DNA of 7,876 nt from Actinomycetota bacterium (GTDB lineage Bacteria > Actinomycetota > Thermoleophilia > Solirubrobacterales > Solirubrobacteraceae), in the NCBI GenBank assembly GCA_005883255.1, contig VAXS01000063.1, forward strand, positions 1 through 7,876, written 5' to 3'. The translations under genes were made by a program, and so were the position numbers. The notes under the pieces were generated by a model, which ran no database searches, was not told where the DNA came from, and saw only the letters and a list, made by a program, of their open reading frames with translations. This document shows positions 6,504-7,876 of this stretch, piece after piece. Position 1 is the first letter of the stretch. Each line of letters opens with the position of its first letter.

Positions 6504-7876
6504 TCAGAGCCGGGCGCGCCAGCGGCGCAGGCCCCGGCCCTCGGCGGTCAGGACGGGCGGCATGCTGGCGTTCCAGCCCAGACGCCCGGGCGCGCGCGAC
6601 CACCGGCTTCCGGCTCCCACCAGCCAGCGCCAGAGGATGCCGCGCGCCAGCGCGCCCTCGCTGCCCAGGGTCTCGTTGCGCCCGATCAGCGCTCGCAGCG
6701 GGCGGGTGGCCAGCCAGGCGAGCGCCAGCGGCGACCGGGCGCTGGCCACGAACCGGCGCAGGGCGCGGCGCTTGCGCGGCTCGAGGCGGCTCTCGCACGC
6801 CACCAGCAGCGCCCGGGCCTGCATGTCGCGGGGCAGGTAGCCGAAGAAGTAATCGCGTCGCCCGCCGCGCCAGGGGGCCTGCCGCGGTCCCCGCCGATGG
6901 CCTTTGGCGACGTCGCCGAACACCGCCCCGGGGTGCTGGACGTAGTCGTACAGCGGGCGGTCGACGTAGGCGACGTCGCCCGCCGCCAGGGCGACGAGGG
7001 CCAGCCAGTGGTCGTGGAACCGGAGCCCCGGCGTCTGGGGGAACGGCAGGGCCAGCGCGGCCACCTCGCGGCGGAACAGCGACGCCGCCCCGGTGATGGT
7101 GTTGGCCACGAGCATCGAGGCCAGGCTGGTGTGGTTGTTGCGCCGGCCCTCCCACATCGTCTCGCGCAGGACCCGCCCCTCGGCGTCCACCAGCCGCTGG
7201 TCGGAGTAAGCGAGCTGGGCCGACCCCAGGGCCCCGCGGAGCGTCTCGAGTTTGTCCGGGTACCACCGGTCGTCCTGGTCGCACAGCGCCAGCAGCTCGG
7301 CCTCGGGCGGCGCCAGCCGCAGGGCGCGCTCGAAGTTGCGGTAGAAGCTGAGATGCCGGTCGGAGCGGGAGATCCGGAAGCGCGGGTCGTCGCCCACCGT
7401 CTCCTCGATCTGGGCGAAGTGCTCGGGGCTCGACTCGTCGTCGCTGATCACGCACACCCACCGCCGCTCGGTCTGCTCCCGGAGTGAGTCGATCTGGATC
7501 CGGAACAGTTCGGGATCGGGATCGAACGTGGCCATGCAGACCGCGATCAGCCCCGCCCGCTCCACGGGCAGGTCGTCCCAGGACTGCGGGGAATCCGGGT
7601 CCATCACCTCGATCCGCGCCAGCGGGGCGATCTCCTCCCGCCCGCTCCCCAGGCGCACCGCCGCCTGCAGGTCGATCGTCGCGCCGGCTGCGCCCGCCGC
7701 CACCGGGACCGTCGCCCAGAACCCGCTGCGATACGTGCGGTCCTCGGGATACTCCGCCGAGGGCCCGCCGAGCGCGGGCGCCAGGTCGGGGCGCGGCATC
7801 CGGACGGCCGCCGGCCGGTGGGCGACGCCGTCGACCAGTATGGCCAGCTCCCGCACGTGCTCGGAGCGGTGGAAGC
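6504..7876 (-). CDS. GT2-family glycosyltransferase with N-terminal beta-sandwich-like region, 5' end outside window
   Basis: The frame is open to the window edge. A GTG at 7856 could start it, but the upstream codons (FHRSEH) and an N-terminal module that seems to begin mid-domain suggest that the gene continues outside. Counting from that GTG, residues 1-85 hold a VDG (8-10), a MPRPDL (20-25) and a YRSGFW (42-47), the spacing seen in small beta-sandwich modules attached to bacterial surface-glycan enzymes. The GT-A domain begins near 103 (LIAVCMATFDPD), has SDDES at 138-142 for the nucleotide sugar, and DQDD at 193-196 as the metal-binding acidic motif. TGAASLFRR (255-263) and FHDHW (280-284) follow, the latter in the place of the usual Glu-Asp catalytic-base motif, then YDYVQHPGAV (303-312). 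The enzyme would transfer a sugar from a nucleotide donor in the cytoplasm, probably building the polymer exported by the ABC pair encoded 26 bases downstream. Donor and linkage are not readable. The basic, Trp-rich C-terminal tail may contact the membrane. Confidence 0.87.
   Translation of the reverse strand, partial: FHRSEHVRELAILVDGVAHRPAAVRMPRPDLAPALGGPSAEYPEDRTYRSGFWATVPVAAGAAGATIDLQAAVRLGSGREEIAPLARIEVMDPDSPQSWDDLPVERAGLIAVCMATFDPDPELFRIQIDSLREQTERRWVCVISDDESSPEHFAQIEETVGDDPRFRISRSDRHLSFYRNFERALRLAPPEAELLALCDQDDRWYPDKLETLRGALGSAQLAYSDQRLVDAEGRVLRETMWEGRRNNHTSLASMLVANTITGAASLFRREVAALALPFPQTPGLRFHDHWLALVALAAGDVAYVDRPLYDYVQHPGAVFGDVAKGHRRGPRQAPWRGGRRDYFFGYLPRDMQARALLVACESRLEPRKRRALRRFVASARSPLALAWLATRPLRALIGRNETLGSEGALARGILWRWLVGAGSRWSRAPGRLGWNASMPPVLTAEGRGLRRWRARL

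Noticed and set aside
5134..6840. 568-residue plus-strand open frame
   Set aside because: Antisense to the Wzt-like ATPase and the GT2 gene; its Asp/His/Val-rich composition is the mirror of those codons.
6478..7461. In-frame upstream extension of the Wzt-like ATPase
   Set aside because: It covers the GT2 gene in another frame and is Pro/Ala/Arg-rich; the ATG at 6477 precedes the conserved domain directly.

Overview
The window is a very GC-rich, densely coding stretch with frequent GTG starts and almost no intergenic DNA. It is a cell-surface polysaccharide (glycan) assembly and export locus. The base composition, the style of the flippase and O-antigen ligase, and a membrane arabinosyltransferase of the AftB type all suggest a high-GC actinobacterium, possibly of the Thermoleophilia/Solirubrobacterales kind. 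This is an inference from family resemblance, and no marker gene is present to settle it.

Left part, plus strand (1-2404): the C-terminal part of a Wzx/MATE-type polysaccharide flippase, cut by the window edge. Its stop overlaps the GTG start of a complete O-antigen ligase/polymerase-like membrane protein. Together they resemble the translocation and polymerisation/ligation steps of a lipid-linked oligosaccharide pathway.

Right part, minus strand (7876 down to 2340), read 5' to 3': a GT2 glycosyltransferase with an N-terminal beta-sandwich-like region (cut by the window edge); a Wzt-type ABC ATPase with a C-terminal substrate-recognition domain; its Wzm-type ABC-2 permease; an AftB-like GT-C glycosyltransferase; and a short one-helix protein whose frame is broken. 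Spacings are 26 bases, a 4-base overlap, 28 bases and a 10-base overlap, so this looks like one operon. The plausible flow is that a glycan is built on a lipid carrier in the cytoplasm (GT2), exported by the ABC pair, and modified outside the membrane by the GT-C enzyme.

The two units converge. The broken small gene runs 65 bases into the 3' end of the ligase gene, with no terminator visible between them. Two different export logics (flippase plus ligase, and ABC exporter) therefore sit side by side. I found no RNA gene, CRISPR array, insertion sequence or origin. The most notable points are the broken small gene, the AftB-like enzyme inside an ABC-export operon, and the domain fusion in the GT2 protein. 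I do not see evidence of a wholly new kind of system.
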